Shown in pieces: positions 50,054 through 58,584 of a DNA stretch of 64,000 nt. How positions within the stretch are numbered: position 1 is the first letter of the stretch; each line of letters begins with the position of its first letter. A program made the translations under genes and the position numbers. The DNA comes from Pseudescherichia sp031987975 (GTDB lineage Bacteria > Pseudomonadota > Gammaproteobacteria > Enterobacterales > Enterobacteriaceae): contig NZ_DALZYX010000009.1 in NCBI RefSeq assembly GCF_031987975.1, positions 1 through 64,000 on the forward strand, written 5' to 3'. The notes under the pieces were generated by a model. It worked only from the letters and a program-made list of their open reading frames with translations, made no database searches and had not been told where the DNA came from.

Positions 50054-50875
50054 TTAACGCCCGAAAAAATCGAGCATGTTTTCTGCCATAACCCACAGGG
50101 CGCGATTAAGCTTCACATCGCCATTAATACCTGTAACGGCACGGGTGCGGTTGCTTTTCCCCTGTGCGGTTCGCCCTGACAATCCCCCTTTCATCAGGTT
50201 CTCCTGTACCCGCTGATAGACGGTCCACAGGTCATCGCTGTAGTCCTCCCGGCGACGTGGGGTCAGCAACTGCGATACCGTGACCGGCTGATGGTCTTCA
50301 CCAAAGCGATATTTCAGCGCGGCATTCGCCAGCGCGTGCTGTGCTGGTAGCGGAAGTAAAAGTGACGCCATGGCATCACGCTTTTCATCCACCCGGTCAA
50401 ATACCCCGAGCACTTCGTAAGCCCCTTCAATCACCTTCTCAACGACATTACCTTTATGTGGCACCCGCACCTCTCCGAATGACTGACCGCAGACCAGACC
50501 GTTAGTACAGACGCCACGAAACAGCCCCGGCAGCATCTGGTAGCTTGATGAGCCATCATGGCTGTTGAGTAAAATGATTTCCGGTACCTGATGACCGTTT
50601 AGCTGCCCGGCGCGACGCAGGCGAAGCATGTGTTTGGTGTGCTCCCGCTTGCTCTGGTCCCGAACCTTTGTCTGGCAGGCAAAGAACGGCTGAAAACCCT
50701 CGCGCTGCAGGCTTTCGAGGATGGTGATGGTCGGAATGTAGGTGTAACGGTCTGAACGCGATTCATGTTTGTCACTCCCGAATACACTGGGAACATGACT
50801 CATCAGCTCTTCATGGGTCAGAGGACGGTCACGGCGTATCTGGTTTATACGGCCAAAGCGGCTGACTAATCGCAT
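50054..50875 (-). CDS. DUF932 protein (YafZ/YfjQ family)
   Basis: A 273-residue DUF932 protein, a constant member of CP4-type and related islands and plasmids. Conserved runs include SDRYTYIPTI, PEIILLNSHDGSSSYQM and FRGVCTNGLVCG, and the end NRALWVMAENMLDFF. Its function is unknown, possibly in element replication or transfer. The start MRLVSRFGRINQIRR follows GGAG at seven bases; an ATG 33 bases upstream lacks support. E. coli YafZ and YfjQ have the same length. Confidence 0.9.
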   Translation of the reverse strand: MRLVSRFGRINQIRRDRPLTHEELMSHVPSVFGSDKHESRSDRYTYIPTITILESLQREGFQPFFACQTKVRDQSKREHTKHMLRLRRAGQLNGHQVPEIILLNSHDGSSSYQMLPGLFRGVCTNGLVCGQSFGEVRVPHKGNVVEKVIEGAYEVLGVFDRVDEKRDAMASLLLPLPAQHALANAALKYRFGEDHQPVTVSQLLTPRRREDYSDDLWTVYQRVQENLMKGGLSGRTAQGKSNRTRAVTGINGDVKLNRALWVMAENMLDFFGR

Positions 50876-50973
50876 GGGTAACTCCTTATGCAGTGGGTAA
50901 AAAGACAAAAGGCCACACTTCCCGAAGGAGATGTGGCCTGACTTTGTTTATATCGGTGATGTGCTGGTGGTGG

Positions 50974-51204
50974 TTATGCAGAAAATTTGCGGATGCCATA
51001 ACGAGCGATATACCTGTTTAGCCAGTAACCGGCATCCTGCTCAAAGTTCCAGGCTCGCCAGACCATGCAACGCTCATGACGAATAACCAGACGGAAATGC
51101 GACCCCTGGTCATCCTCTATCGCAACGTTGGAATATTGAGACGCAACCGCCTCTGCCTGCTGGCGTGTAAACGGTCCCTCAGGTAGTTCAGTGAGTTCAG
51201 GCAT
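50974..51204 (-). CDS. DUF905 protein (YkfF family)
   Basis: A 76-residue protein of the DUF905 family. The core GPFTRQQAEAVASQYSNVAIEDDQGSHFRL is followed by MVWRAWNFEQDAGYWLNRYI, as in YkfF of the CP4-6 prophage. Function unknown; it always travels in this module between DUF932 and upstream genes. AAGGAG lies ahead of the ATG. Confidence 0.88.
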   Translation of the reverse strand: MPELTELPEGPFTRQQAEAVASQYSNVAIEDDQGSHFRLVIRHERCMVWRAWNFEQDAGYWLNRYIARYGIRKFSA

Positions 51205-51275
51205 ATAGGCTCCTTAAAACAAAAAGCCCCTGTGGCATAAGCGACAGAGGCTGAATCAAACGGGTAAAGAATTGG

Positions 51276-51725
51276 CTAAGACGCCTTACCTCCGACAACC
51301 GTGACTTGCAGCGGTTGGTAATACTGCGGGTCGAAAACAGACAGTGGCAGGTCAATCTGGTAACCATTACGCTCTTCCGTTGCCTTCATGATTTCGACAG
51401 AGCTGACGTTTTCCACGCATTCGTGCTCCAGCGATGCTTCCTGGGAGCGAGTGGCATCGCTGTCGCCAAATGCAGCCACCGCCATATTCCCCATCGCCAG
51501 CGTGTTCCCTCCTTTATCTTTCAGACGCAGGGAGAGTGTCAAAGACCCGAACCCTTCGCCACTTCCGCCGTTGTCCAGGCGAAACTGCCAGACGCAGACA
51601 TTACCCGGCACCCAGACCATGTCTGTGTTGCGGATACTGATGTAACGCTGTTCTTCGGCCTGAGCCGGTGACAGCAGACAAAGGCTCAGAGCGAAAACTG
51701 AGATAACGCCTTTCAGCTTCTTCAT
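51276..51725 (-). CDS. IrmA-like secreted protein
   Basis: A 149-residue exported protein with a signal peptide of about 23 residues (FALSLCLLSPAQA-EE) and a beta-rich domain with one probable disulfide (NVCVWQF and EHECVEN). Size, Cys spacing and position in a CP4-type module resemble IrmA, a small fibronectin-III-like dimeric protein of uropathogenic E. coli that mimics interleukin receptors. I am working from memory of that family, so treat the name as provisional. Its ATG overlaps the stop of the upstream lipoprotein gene by four bases, so the two are coupled. Confidence 0.55.
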   Translation of the reverse strand: MKKLKGVISVFALSLCLLSPAQAEEQRYISIRNTDMVWVPGNVCVWQFRLDNGGSGEGFGSLTLSLRLKDKGGNTLAMGNMAVAAFGDSDATRSQEASLEHECVENVSSVEIMKATEERNGYQIDLPLSVFDPQYYQPLQVTVVGGKAS

Positions 51726-52174
51726 GGATTTTTCTCCTGATTCTCCGGCAGATAGAGTTTCCCCATTTCCTTGCCATCATGCGAATACACCACCGATTTT
51801 TCACCCGTATAGCTGTCGGTTTCAATTCTGAAACTCAGAGTGATATTGTCCGCAAGGCACAGGGCTGCCATCAGTGGCTGCACCGTTTTCTGCTGCATGT
51901 CAGCAATATAGTAATAATTACCTGACTCACAGCCCTCCGGCGACTGACGGGTTTTCATCACCGTATATTGCGGTGTACCGAAGGCATCCTTTTTTACCCA
52001 CTCCTGGGCAATATCGGATTTATGTGAGACAACCTTGCTGAACGGTGGCGGAGTCAGGTCCTTAAAACTGGCTATCGTTTTCACACCCGCATCTTCCTTG
52101 CGGTCGCAGCCAGAAACCCCCATAGCACCGATAACCAACAAAGCGGTGAGAACAGGTCGATACAATTTCTTCAT
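51722..52174 (-). CDS. small lipoprotein of CP4-type module
   Basis: A 150-residue protein with a lipoprotein signal peptide (LLVIGAMGVSGC, lipid-bearing Cys about residue 23) and Asp absent at +2 (sequence CDRKED has Asp at +2, which would favour inner-membrane retention). The mature part has two further cysteines (EGCESG and ALCLAD). It lies in the order WYL regulator, exported protein, lipoprotein, IrmA-like, which parallels the yfjR-yfjS-yfjT group of CP4-57. The function is not known. Confidence 0.7.
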   Translation of the reverse strand: MKKLYRPVLTALLVIGAMGVSGCDRKEDAGVKTIASFKDLTPPPFSKVVSHKSDIAQEWVKKDAFGTPQYTVMKTRQSPEGCESGNYYYIADMQQKTVQPLMAALCLADNITLSFRIETDSYTGEKSVVYSHDGKEMGKLYLPENQEKNP

Positions 52175-52210
52175 GGTGCAGATTCCTTATTAATCGTCCG
52201 TTCCTTTGCT

Positions 52211-52783
52211 TTAGCAATTGCCGGTGCGTCGGCACAACTCTGCCAGACTCTGTTGGGCTACCCACTGCTGCAGTTTCTGCTCTGAGGCAGAACGCTTCGC
52301 CGCCAGGGCAGCCTGCTGCTGTTTGTTGACACAGTTTTCCGGGAATGCGGCAAGTACTTGGTTGCAGTGAGGTTCGTCAGCCAGCTCCAGCTGATACTGG
52401 GTGTCGATTATAGTGAAGTAACACCCTTTCCCCTGGTCTTCACCCTGATAGACCGATGTCATGTCGGAATAATAACCGCTGGCAGGTTTCAGATTTAGCT
52501 TGCGCACGGTATGTGTTTTCTTGTCGGCGAGAAAATAAGCACCACCACCACGCTGACGCAGCAGGAATTGTTTAGTCCAGGGGTAATTGCCAATGACACT
52601 GGCCTGGTAGAGCGTATTGTTCAGCGTGTCGTCGTCCATGCCATCGGCCGATTTCCAGCCATCCGCCTGCATGTACTGCCAGAATTTGACGATACCCACG
52701 ACAGTTTCGGCAGACGCCGGAAAGACAGCGCCAGCATACAGACTGACGGCCAGCGCCGTTGTGGTCAGTAATTTCTTCATCAT
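52211..52783 (-). CDS. exported protein of unknown function
   Basis: A 190-residue protein with a cleavable signal peptide (LALSLYAG-like; cleavage about PASA-ET at 25) and a mature domain containing four cysteines (KGCYF, PHCNQ, PENCVN, and the CRRTGNC tail), so it is probably periplasmic and disulfide-bonded. The start ATG overlaps the TGA of the upstream WYL gene (ATGA) and has AAGGA before it. It is cotranscribed with the regulator and the lipoprotein. I do not recognise the family beyond its occurrence in such islands. Confidence 0.7.
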   Translation of the reverse strand: MMKKLLTTTALAVSLYAGAVFPASAETVVGIVKFWQYMQADGWKSADGMDDDTLNNTLYQASVIGNYPWTKQFLLRQRGGGAYFLADKKTHTVRKLNLKPASGYYSDMTSVYQGEDQGKGCYFTIIDTQYQLELADEPHCNQVLAAFPENCVNKQQQAALAAKRSASEQKLQQWVAQQSLAELCRRTGNC

Positions 52784-53484
52784 GATTCCTTATGAGGTAA
52801 AAGACCGTCGCCGGTTCTGGCGAGCAGTGAGTGAAAAACGTGAAAATGGGGAAGAGCTCTGAGGAATTCCGGTTCGGTGAGAACGTTGCGAATCTGAAGG
52901 TCAGGCACGAACAGTTCCGGGTGCAAGGTAACCGCATGGATATCGTTCAGCGGAAACACTGACACGCGATGATGATGTTCGCCAGTCAGATACCAGTGCC
53001 CTCCGCAGAGTACGAGGCGGTATGGTGCGAGCCCTGAGCAACGACAACCTTCAGCCAGCAGCGTCACGCGACGATGCTCTGATATAGCCCTGACAAGGCG
53101 TGTAAATATGCCTGGCCTGGGCGGCGACAATGACTCCGATTCTGCCCATATGAGGCACGGAGACTCACCGGGCCCACTCAGCAGTGAGCTGACCATGTGG
53201 TTATCCATGTCAGGAAACAAGGCCTCCACACCTGACTGACGAGCAAAAGTCAGCACCGCCAGTTCGCGCTGATGGCTACCTGAAAGCAGACGACAGGTGC
53301 CGTCGCGATATTCCAGGTCCAGGTACATCAGTCGCTCACGAAAATCCCGGCGGAGGGTACGGAGCGATACACCAAACTCTGCGGCAAGAAGGCCCATATC
53401 CAGTGTTTCGCCAGCAACAAGGCGGCTGATAATGAGGGACAGCCGAACCGCCAGCCGCTCATGGCGACGCTCAGTCTGGGACAT
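52780..53484 (-). CDS. YafY/YfjR-type WYL regulator
   Basis: A 234-residue regulator with an N-terminal DeoR-like helix-turn-helix (LDMGLLAAEFGVSLRTLRRDFRERL) and a C-terminal WYL domain (CSGLAPYRLVLCGGHWYLTGEHH). It matches the YafY/YfjR proteins of CP4-6 and CP4-57 in size and place. It heads the run of exported-protein genes and may control them. About 200 bases separate it from the GTPase gene, with no recognised element. Confidence 0.85.
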   Translation of the reverse strand: MSQTERRHERLAVRLSLIISRLVAGETLDMGLLAAEFGVSLRTLRRDFRERLMYLDLEYRDGTCRLLSGSHQRELAVLTFARQSGVEALFPDMDNHMVSSLLSGPGESPCLIWAESESLSPPRPGIFTRLVRAISEHRRVTLLAEGCRCSGLAPYRLVLCGGHWYLTGEHHHRVSVFPLNDIHAVTLHPELFVPDLQIRNVLTEPEFLRALPHFHVFHSLLARTGDGLLPHKES

Positions 53485-53684
53485 TAGATTTTCTCCATCC
53501 CGTTAACAGGCTGAAAATTAAGTGATTAGTGTAACGAAGGGGTCGGACAGGGTATGGACATGGGAAGGCGTATTTTTTCAGTGCGAGGATTACAGCTGTA
53601 ATGCGCCTTTACGCGTTGAAGGTGCATCAATCGCTCATTAATTGAGCGCAGAAAGGACAGGAAGTGTCCGCTATACGCGGTTTT

Positions 53685-54560
53685 TCAGAAGAAAATCCAG
53701 TCCCAGACGGCACGGGCAACGGTCACCACGGCTTCCCGCACGGTTCGAATCACAGCCCTTACAGGCGCTGGCAGAAAAGATGATGACTCCACATTGCCAA
53801 TCATTTCATCAACTGCATGACCAAAGCGCTCACGTGCCTGCTTTTTTACCGGCTCGGTGCAGAGCCTTCCATGCAGTTGTGTTGTCAGTGGACTGGTGGC
53901 CCGGTCAGGCAGGCTATGCATCATAGTATCGACAAGGGTTTCCACGCCCCACCCTGTGCGGGCTGACACCACACAGACAGGATGGTGCGGCAGGAACAAC
54001 TGCTGCATAGCGATTCTCTTAGTCTCAATCGTTAACTGCTGAGCAGGTGAAGGCGTGCTATCGGTGGTACACCATTCATGACAGGGTTCGGCCTTGTCTA
54101 CCTGATTAACCACGAACAAAACCCGGTACTGATACGCCAGCATCACCTTGCGATAGAAGTGTTCATCCACTGACAGTGCCCGATCATCAGCCTTGATGAC
54201 CCATAACACTAAATCCAGTTCGGGTAGGATGCGGCGATACAGTGCAGTGTATTCTTCATCGCGTTGCTCGCTTTCACCCACACCAGGTAAATCAACAATC
54301 ATTAGGCTGTGATTGCCATTGCGGAGCCTGAAGCGCAGCACATCGCGGGTGCAGGCCTCCACATCGCTGACCGACGTGACTTCTCCCTGGAACAGGGCAT
54401 TGCAGAGAGACGATTTGCCTGCCCCACTTTTGCCCATAATGCCAATAACCGGCTCGTACTGTGTGAGACTACGAAGGCGTTTAAGAATTAGACTGCGAAG
54501 AGTATGGGGCAGTGAAGCCAGAGGCTTCTCAATGGCCAGAAGGCCGTCAGATTTTTGCAT
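53685..54560 (-). CDS. YkfA/YeeP/YfjP-family GTPase
   Basis: A 291-residue Era-like GTPase: G1 GKSGAGKSS (about residues 43-51), G3 DLPGVG, G4 NQVDK and a helical C-terminus ending in an aromatic tail (VWDWIFF) that may touch the membrane. It is the CP4-island GTPase known as YkfA, YeeP or YfjP. No client is known. AAGGAG precedes the ATG. It marks the conserved order GTPase-WYL-...-DUF932-antirestriction-RadC-CbeA. Confidence 0.92.
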   Translation of the reverse strand: MQKSDGLLAIEKPLASLPHTLRSLILKRLRSLTQYEPVIGIMGKSGAGKSSLCNALFQGEVTSVSDVEACTRDVLRFRLRNGNHSLMIVDLPGVGESEQRDEEYTALYRRILPELDLVLWVIKADDRALSVDEHFYRKVMLAYQYRVLFVVNQVDKAEPCHEWCTTDSTPSPAQQLTIETKRIAMQQLFLPHHPVCVVSARTGWGVETLVDTMMHSLPDRATSPLTTQLHGRLCTEPVKKQARERFGHAVDEMIGNVESSSFLPAPVRAVIRTVREAVVTVARAVWDWIFF

Positions 54561-54660
54561 AAGGAGATCTCAGCGCGAAAAATAAAAAGACCCGCGATCC
54601 GGTAAAGGATGCGGGGGATTCACGAGGATAATATCTATCTGAAATTATTTGGAGTGAATG

Positions 54661-55575
54661 CTATTTATCTTCTGCATATCTGGCATCGTGCCAAGCATTC
54701 ATAATGATAACTTCCAGTTCTTCGTTAATTTTTCGACCATTTTTCTTTGCCAGCATATCGAGCTTTTCTTTAATATCCTTCTGGACATAAGTGTTAATTA
54801 CTTTTTTGTCAGCAATGTTTTCCCGGAACAAATTCTGGTTGTATGTTTTTTTCATCCGTTGAATCATCAGACGCCGAGTGTCAGGGTGAGCAGGCCAGGA
54901 ATACAATACTGCCGTGAGAAAAGTAATCACTTGTTGTTGTCTGATTTCAGTCATAAATGAAGGCATGTAATCGGGTTTGATATGCTCCATAACATATTTA
55001 AAAGCCCATGCACATTGTTTATGGTTTTTAAGGTCAATCCATTTAAATGGTTCTGGTAACTCTCGATTTCGCTGAATCCAGATATTTTTTAATGATGAGA
55101 GTGTTTTGATCTTAAAGAATAAATCGACATCCCAGCTATCAAAACAGGTGTAGAGTACTGAAAGGGCATCCTTATACGTTTCCGGAATAACAGGCAATAA
55201 GTTATGCTGAATGACCGGAGGCCGTTCACGGTAAAAATCAACCTCTAGTGGATTAATTTCCTTAGGGCCCATGGTTGAAAGTATATTCCATGCAAAATAA
55301 GCGGAGCTATAGTCCTTTATCCATTCAAAATTTGTCTCAGGGATGATGCTGGAAAATAATCCATTTTTCATTTCCCGTACGAACTTATTGTACTCATGAG
55401 TGTTTTTCAGTTCATTATTAAGGTCTCTCAGGATCATATCCATAACCTCCTGATTTTTATAATCAGTTATGAGGATTAGCGGAGTGCGCTCCCGGTATCC
55501 TTCGATGTTTTTCTTCATGTATTCGATATAAAACCGGCACGCTCTTTCTGTTCTGTCCGTCAGCTGTTCTTTCAT
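54661..55575 (-). CDS. hypothetical protein with C-terminal ribbon-helix-helix-like segment
   Basis: A protein of about 304 residues (or 327 from a TTG at 55644; neither start has a good ribosome site). The body is helical, aromatic and charge-rich with no recognised domain. The last 45 residues, INTYVQKDIKEKLDMLAKKNGRKINEELEVII, have the pattern of an Arc/MetJ ribbon-helix-helix DNA-binding unit, so it could be a regulator with a large N-terminal domain. GC content is lower than the adjacent GTPase. It faces alpA across 500 bases. Confidence 0.6.
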   Translation of the reverse strand: MKEQLTDRTERACRFYIEYMKKNIEGYRERTPLILITDYKNQEVMDMILRDLNNELKNTHEYNKFVREMKNGLFSSIIPETNFEWIKDYSSAYFAWNILSTMGPKEINPLEVDFYRERPPVIQHNLLPVIPETYKDALSVLYTCFDSWDVDLFFKIKTLSSLKNIWIQRNRELPEPFKWIDLKNHKQCAWAFKYVMEHIKPDYMPSFMTEIRQQQVITFLTAVLYSWPAHPDTRRLMIQRMKKTYNQNLFRENIADKKVINTYVQKDIKEKLDMLAKKNGRKINEELEVIIMNAWHDARYAEDK

Positions 55576-56076
55576 AATTACATTTTCATTAATTTTAAAG
55601 TGGGTATCATTACGTAGGTTAATGCGTGTGTAATACGTAGTCAAATACGTTGCTTTCTGCGTCGATATCTGCGTAATAAAAAGTGTAGTGAAAATTATGT
55701 TTTATGTAATGTGTAGTGATGCGGGATTAGCTGGTTTTCAATGTAAAACAACAGGATAAGCTGCTCACTGACCTTCGGGAAAGTAAGAAGGGCTTTTTCA
55801 AAGGACAGGTAGTCCGGTGACTATAAGCCCATGAAGACAAAAGAGGAAGGATGACGGTTACTTGAGCGATTGATGTCTGCAACAGATGAGGTAACAGAAG
55901 AATGTAAGACAGTCATGCACATGAGCGCGTCGAAATACATCTCAGAACCGGTTGGCCCCTAGAGGTCAATATAACCCGCTTTTTTTACGTATCTCCCCAT
56001 GGGTATGCCCCGGAGCAGTGACCGCAATTAAATATCACTCATCCGGGTTACCTTTCTTAACCGGAGATACTAAATC
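55576..56076. other. divergent intergenic region before alpA
   Basis: About 500 bases without a supportable gene. It must hold promoters for the minus-strand gene and for alpA. The TACGT motif recurs near its left end (for example 55615-55650: tACGTAG, ATACGTAG, ATACGTT), which may be an operator. No att core was recognised. Confidence 0.45.
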
Positions 56077-56283
56077 ATGAACACGCATCCCTTACTTACC
56101 GAAGACCAGTTGATTGACATGGCATTTATTACCAGCCTGCTGCATATGACAGACAAGTGGATTTACAAGCTTATTAAGGACGGATCCTTCCCCAAACCTA
56201 TCAAGCTGGGGCGTAGCTCCCGATGGCGGAAGAGCGAGGTGGAGTCCTGGCTTCAGGAACGTGTCGAACAGTCCCGTAAATAA
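56077..56283 (+). CDS. alpA: AlpA-family excisionase/regulator
   Basis: A 68-residue MerR-like winged-helix protein of the AlpA family (FITSLLHMTDKWIYKLIKDGSFPKPIKLG, then RWRKSEVESWLQERV). In CP4-57 AlpA activates the integrase gene and so excision. It is the best sign that this segment was an integrative element, although no integrase is in the window. AACCGGAGA precedes the ATG. Confidence 0.92.
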   Translation: MNTHPLLTEDQLIDMAFITSLLHMTDKWIYKLIKDGSFPKPIKLGRSSRWRKSEVESWLQERVEQSRK

Positions 56284-56380
56284 CCTCACTCTTAACTAAT
56301 CCTACTGGCAAGAAAATAACTATCCGTCTCATCCGGAGGTTTTCTGCTGCCTGTCATTTGCCCCTGAAGGAATAAGTATC

Positions 56381-56974
56381 ATGAAAGACTATAAACCGCG
56401 TTACGAAGAACTTCACAAATACTACCAGACCTGGCTGACCGACTTTACGAAGTTAACGGTCAGGTCAGGTATGTGTCACCAGAATATCTACCACCATCAT
56501 ACCCTGACGGTTGGCAGCCTTAAGTTTCCGGGAGCAGAAGAGGTTATTGCGATTGTTCCCCAGTGCCTGCACCGGATTATTTATGGCAGAGCAGCAGCCC
56601 CACTGACGGTTAATGATGACCTGAGCGTCAGTTTATTTACCCAAGAGCATCTGCTAGCTCATCATCCCATGCTGGAGGGGATTTTGCTGTCTGAGTGTGT
56701 GCGATTAAACCAGCGCCCTCTGGCAAATAAGCTTATCAGCCTGTTCCGCCAGTTCAGTGGCTCTGAGTTACGTCTGAAGATGGTTTGGTTGTGCTGGTAC
56801 GATTTGATGCTAGGAAACTGTCCTGATGACTGGACCGACAATCTGAAGCGCGGGACCTATGAGGAGCTTTGCAACTGGATCATCGGGCGGCAGGAGGAGA
56901 ACCTGATGATAACTAGCGTAATGGATGAATACGTTACTTTCGCGTATCGCACAGTTGTCGATCCACTGATTTAA
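56381..56974 (+). CDS. hypothetical island protein
   Basis: A 197-residue soluble protein, aromatic- and His-rich at the start (CHQNIYHHHTLTVG) and helical later. It follows alpA in the same direction by about 100 bases, with AAGGAAT before the ATG. Genes of this size between alpA and the Gp2-like gene are usual in CP4-type and P4-type islands, but I recognise no domain. It might be an accessory replication or regulatory protein of the element; this is a guess from position. Confidence 0.6.
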   Translation: MKDYKPRYEELHKYYQTWLTDFTKLTVRSGMCHQNIYHHHTLTVGSLKFPGAEEVIAIVPQCLHRIIYGRAAAPLTVNDDLSVSLFTQEHLLAHHPMLEGILLSECVRLNQRPLANKLISLFRQFSGSELRLKMVWLCWYDLMLGNCPDDWTDNLKRGTYEELCNWIIGRQEENLMITSVMDEYVTFAYRTVVDPLI

Positions 56975-57318
56975 CCTTCTGAAGTATTGGCAGGAAACAT
57001 CGTTGTTCCATTGTAAATGCTTATTATATGAGACAGCTAACTTCGGAGTGATTATTGACGGTAAAACAATCAGTTAAGCCTTGTGTCAAAAGGACTCGCT
57101 GAATGATGATAATGTCGGATAGGTAATATATTACTTCAATACAATCAGTTAATAACACTTATGTTGTGAATGATGCTGTGCAACCATGACAGTCGTTGGT
57201 CAATCAACTAAGAACATCAGCATCCCCCCCTATTCCCCCAACCAAACCATTATGCCAGCCTGCCTTACGGGATAGCAGCACCATGCCTGCTGTTCCTCGA
57301 CAGGTGGAGGAAACCACT
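56975..57318. other. intergenic region before the Gp2-like gene
   Basis: About 340 AT-rich bases. The frame of the next gene is open back to a TTG at 57196, but that leader is Pro/Thr-rich, has no ribosome site and is not expected to be translated. Nothing else was recognised. Confidence 0.45.
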
Positions 57319-57972
57319 GTGTTCATATTCGATAATACTAACCCTATGAAGCTCGACCCAAGCCAGGCACCTTTCAATGTGGTTTATCTGCAAAGAGTCG
57401 CTGAGGTGCTCTCTTACTCACTGCAGGATCATCCACAAACCACAGTTATCAGGGTGGATTTGCACTTACCGGAAAACGGGGATGTGGGAGACAGTATTAC
57501 CAGCGATGCTGATTTGAGCCCGGGACTGATGTCCCGCTTTATCGACTCACTGAAAGCTCAGATAGCCGCTTATCGGCAGAGAAGAGCCAAGGAAGGGAAA
57601 CGTAGCCATCGTACTTCAGTACGTTACGTCTGGGTGCTGGAGCAACCGGAACTGGGCGGCAAGAAGCATTATCACCTGGCTCTCCTCGTCAACACCGACA
57701 CGTTCAATGCTTTGGGAAGCTACGATGAACAGGGGAAAGGTCTGGCATCCCTGATTCAAAACGCCTGGCTGAGTGCAATGAAGAAGCGAGACTGGCCTGA
57801 GTATCTGACGTTAGTCCATTTTCCGGATAACCCCCTGGCTTTTCTGGAAATCAATAAGCCGGATTTCAGAAAGAAAGTGGATGCACTGACTTTCCGTCTG
57901 AGCTACATGGCAAAGCATCGCACCAAGCGATACAGCAATACCGAACGCTCATTTGGCTGCAGCCAGGACTGA
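57319..57972 (+). CDS. inovirus Gp2-like (YagK/YfjJ) protein
   Basis: A 217-residue protein resembling YagK and YfjJ of E. coli CP4 elements and Gp2 replication-initiation-like proteins of filamentous phages. The HUH-like element is YVWVLEQPELGGKKHYHLALLVNT, with hydrophobic-H-x-H-hydrophobic (YHLAL preceded by KKH). The tail RLSYMAKHRTKRYSN is typical. I place the start at a GTG (57319) eight bases after GGAGG; ATGs at 57283 and 57346 are alternatives. A role in element replication or mobilisation is likely by family. Confidence 0.75.
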   Translation: MFIFDNTNPMKLDPSQAPFNVVYLQRVAEVLSYSLQDHPQTTVIRVDLHLPENGDVGDSITSDADLSPGLMSRFIDSLKAQIAAYRQRRAKEGKRSHRTSVRYVWVLEQPELGGKKHYHLALLVNTDTFNALGSYDEQGKGLASLIQNAWLSAMKKRDWPEYLTLVHFPDNPLAFLEINKPDFRKKVDALTFRLSYMAKHRTKRYSNTERSFGCSQD

Positions 57973-58081
57973 TATTCCTTAATTCCGGTGGTCTGCAGAG
58001 ACTGCATACAACGAATCATCTTCCGCTAATGCATAGCGGCTGCGCTATTCATACCTTGCCACGCTGCCCATAAGGATACTA

Positions 58082-58285
58082 CCGGCAGAGCAGAGCCTTG
58101 CCGAACGTCAGCAGAAAGCTAAACCACTGCTGAAATCCTTGGAAAGCTGGCTGCGTGAAAATATGAAAACCCTATCACGACCCTCTGAGCTGGCGAAAGT
58201 GTTCGTGTATGCTCTGAACCAGTGGCTGTTACTGATGTACTATGCAGACGATGGCTGGGCGGGGGACCGCTGCTGCACAGCCTAA
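58082..58285 (+). pseudogene. IS66-family transposase (TnpC) fragment
   Basis: An open stretch of about 67 codons ending in TAA, with no start. It reads AERQQKAKPLLKSLESWL and later VYALNQWLLLMYYADDG, which is the conserved region near the end of IS66 TnpC (RQ..AKPLLE.L..WL and Y.L..W..L..Y..DG). The rest of the element and its inverted repeats are missing. It testifies to IS activity just left of the ATPase-PIN-ligase cassette. Confidence 0.8.
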
Positions 58286-58305
58286 TCGGAACGTGCAAAC
58301 TGAAT

Positions 58306-58325
58306 GGAGTGGAGTGGAGTGGAGT
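58306..58325 (+). repeat. four tandem GGAGT units
   Basis: Four uninterrupted copies of the pentamer GGAGT directly after the IS66 fragment. The unit length is not three, and the tract lies outside any gene. It could be a slippage-prone microsatellite without function. Confidence 0.8.
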
Positions 58326-58584
58326 CGAAAAGTTAACCAGTAGTAACATTCACGCATTACAAAGAAAATCACCTGCATAGTGCGCTAGGTTATCACTCCC
58401 CGAAAGTATACCGACGACAGCGGATCGTTAACTTAAGCTATAAAAGCTGTCGGAGATGGCTGGGCCAGCTCACGAATATGCATTTATTGATAGGTAGTAA
58501 TATGACCAGAAAAGTAAAACAATACCGAATCCAATGTCTATTGCATGCAGTGTGGGATAAATCAGAAACTGGAGAATTATACTG

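Larger units (their letters stand above)
57973..58584. other. scar region with IS66 remnant and micro-repeat
   Basis: A 612-base gap between the island genes and the ATPase-PIN-ligase operon. It contains a translated-looking IS66 transposase fragment (58082-58285) and four tandem GGAGT units (58306-58325), then about 260 bases with no recognised feature leading to the operon promoter. It appears to be the junction where foreign cassettes were joined. Confidence 0.6.

Noticed and set aside
58306..58325. GGAGT repeats as a CRISPR-like array
   Set aside because: Units are five bases and have no spacers; it is a simple microsatellite.
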